Shown piece by piece: positions 5,081 through 5,718 of a stretch of DNA of 5,718 nucleotides. The notes below the pieces were generated by a model. It made no database searches. It saw only the letters and a list, made by a program, of their open reading frames with translations, and had not been told where the DNA came from. The position numbers and the translations under genes were made by a program. The number at the start of each line of letters is the position of its first letter. Within the stretch, counting starts at the first letter, position 1. The DNA lies in the NCBI GenBank assembly GCA_963809205.1, contig CAWEIS010000021.1, forward strand, positions 1-5,718. The letters are read 5' to 3'. The DNA is from DATLLN01 sp963809205 (lineage in GTDB: Bacteria; Actinomycetota; Thermoleophilia; Gaiellales; JAICJC01).

Positions 5081-5718
5081 ATGGGCAACTCGGGGTTTCA
5101 CTGGCACTTGCTACGGCGGTGGACAGCGGTCTGCTGCGCCACCGTCGCGGTCGTGGCGTTGAGCGGCGGCGCCGCGTCGGCCGATCCTGCGCAGGACGGC
5201 GCGGCGGCCGTGGTCGTGATCGCCGCGCCCGACGGATCGACCTCCAACTCGGGCTGGGTCGCGGGCACGTCCGAGTCGGCCGACGTCGACCCGGCGACGC
5301 TGCCGCCGGCCGCCGCGGGCTCCGGTGCGTCGTCCGCGTCGGTCACGTCGGACTCGGCGTGCATCCGCGGGGCGTCAGACATCACCGCGCTTTCACTGCT
5401 GGGCGGCGCAGTCACGGCGACCACGGTCGAGTCGCGGATGAGCGCCTGCCTCGACGGCAGTGAGGTCGACTACGACGCGGGCGACTCAGGCGTCGACGGG
5501 CTGCAGGTGCTCGGTGCACCGGCCGATCCCGGCGCCGGGCCGATCCCGGTCGGCGACTGGGGCATGCTGACGTTCGACGAGAGCTTCCAGGACTCTGCGG
5601 GCCGCCATGCCCGGTACACGATGCATCTGCACCTGTCGGCCGACTACGGCGGGGTGCCCGCGGGCACCGACATCTACGTCGGCTACGCGGCCGCTCTGGA
5701 GACGCCGCCCCAGATCGA
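5081..5718 (+). CDS. Secreted protein of unknown function, partial (runs off window end)
   Basis: The frame is open from ATG 5081 to the window edge, giving 212 codons with no stop. The N-terminus is a clear signal peptide: HLLRRW (9-14), a hydrophobic core TAVCCATVAVVAL (15-27), and an AxA site ASA (32-34) before DP. The RR lacks the rest of a Tat motif, so Sec export is likelier. The mature part is low in Lys, rich in Ala, Gly, Ser and Asp, with a likely disulfide pair (C98 and C123 by my count). The segments ITALSLLGGAVTATTVESR and GVPAGTDIYVGYAAA resemble actinobacterial surface proteins of the choice-of-anchor P type, where a beta-rich domain precedes a C-terminal anchor; this is a weak resemblance, and any anchor lies beyond the window. 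TTG 5069 is an in-frame alternative start. No ribosome binding site is visible. Confidence 0.75.
   Translation, partial: MGNSGFHWHLLRRWTAVCCATVAVVALSGGAASADPAQDGAAAVVVIAAPDGSTSNSGWVAGTSESADVDPATLPPAAAGSGASSASVTSDSACIRGASDITALSLLGGAVTATTVESRMSACLDGSEVDYDAGDSGVDGLQVLGAPADPGAGPIPVGDWGMLTFDESFQDSAGRHARYTMHLHLSADYGGVPAGTDIYVGYAAALETPPQI

Noticed and set aside
5029..5463. Plus-strand open frame (144 codons) overlapping the start of the secreted protein
   Set aside because: Arg/Gly-rich shadow; the frame from 5081 has a proper signal peptide and stays open to the window end.

Overview
The window looks like a chromosomal segment of a high-GC actinobacterium. GC is roughly 70% by eye, coding sequence is dense, and GTG, TTG and possibly CTG starts appear. 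One promoter has the TTGACG-17-TAGGAT form. A Thermoleophilia-like relative (Solirubrobacterales or Gaiellales) is my guess from the style of the proteins; the sequence alone does not prove it.

Left edge (1-138): a 25-codon tail that reads like the start of a medium-chain dehydrogenase/quinone reductase and stops abruptly, probably a gene relic. Then 139-921 encodes a DUF899 thioredoxin-like protein with a CxxC pair. The gap 922-1077 is unusual. It holds a chain of inverted repeats containing an excellent tRNA T-arm (994-1010) and a near-canonical tRNA D-arm (927-946), but no intact cloverleaf. A strong promoter follows (1021-1049).

Centre (1078-3198): a tight three-gene run on the plus strand. 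It holds a DUF1326 protein with a CxCx3CxC cysteine cluster, a DUF2182 multi-pass membrane protein rich in Met and Cys, and a ComB-like 2-phosphosulfolactate phosphatase. The gaps are 4 and 2 nt, so they are probably one operon. The first two genes are a recurrent pair thought to handle a metal; the place of the third in the pathway is unknown.

Right half: an ECF-type sigma factor (best start is a CTG at 3257) overlaps by 11 nt a single-pass membrane protein that is probably its regulator (3774-4403). A GNAT acetyltransferase gene on the minus strand (4968-4408) converges with it, the stops being 4 nt apart. Divergent from the acetyltransferase, a secreted protein with a clear signal peptide starts at 5081 and runs off the window end.

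I see no insertion sequence, CRISPR array, rRNA or intact tRNA. The most unusual points are the tRNA-like structured gap, the CTG start of the sigma factor, and the metal-binding-pair plus ComB operon.
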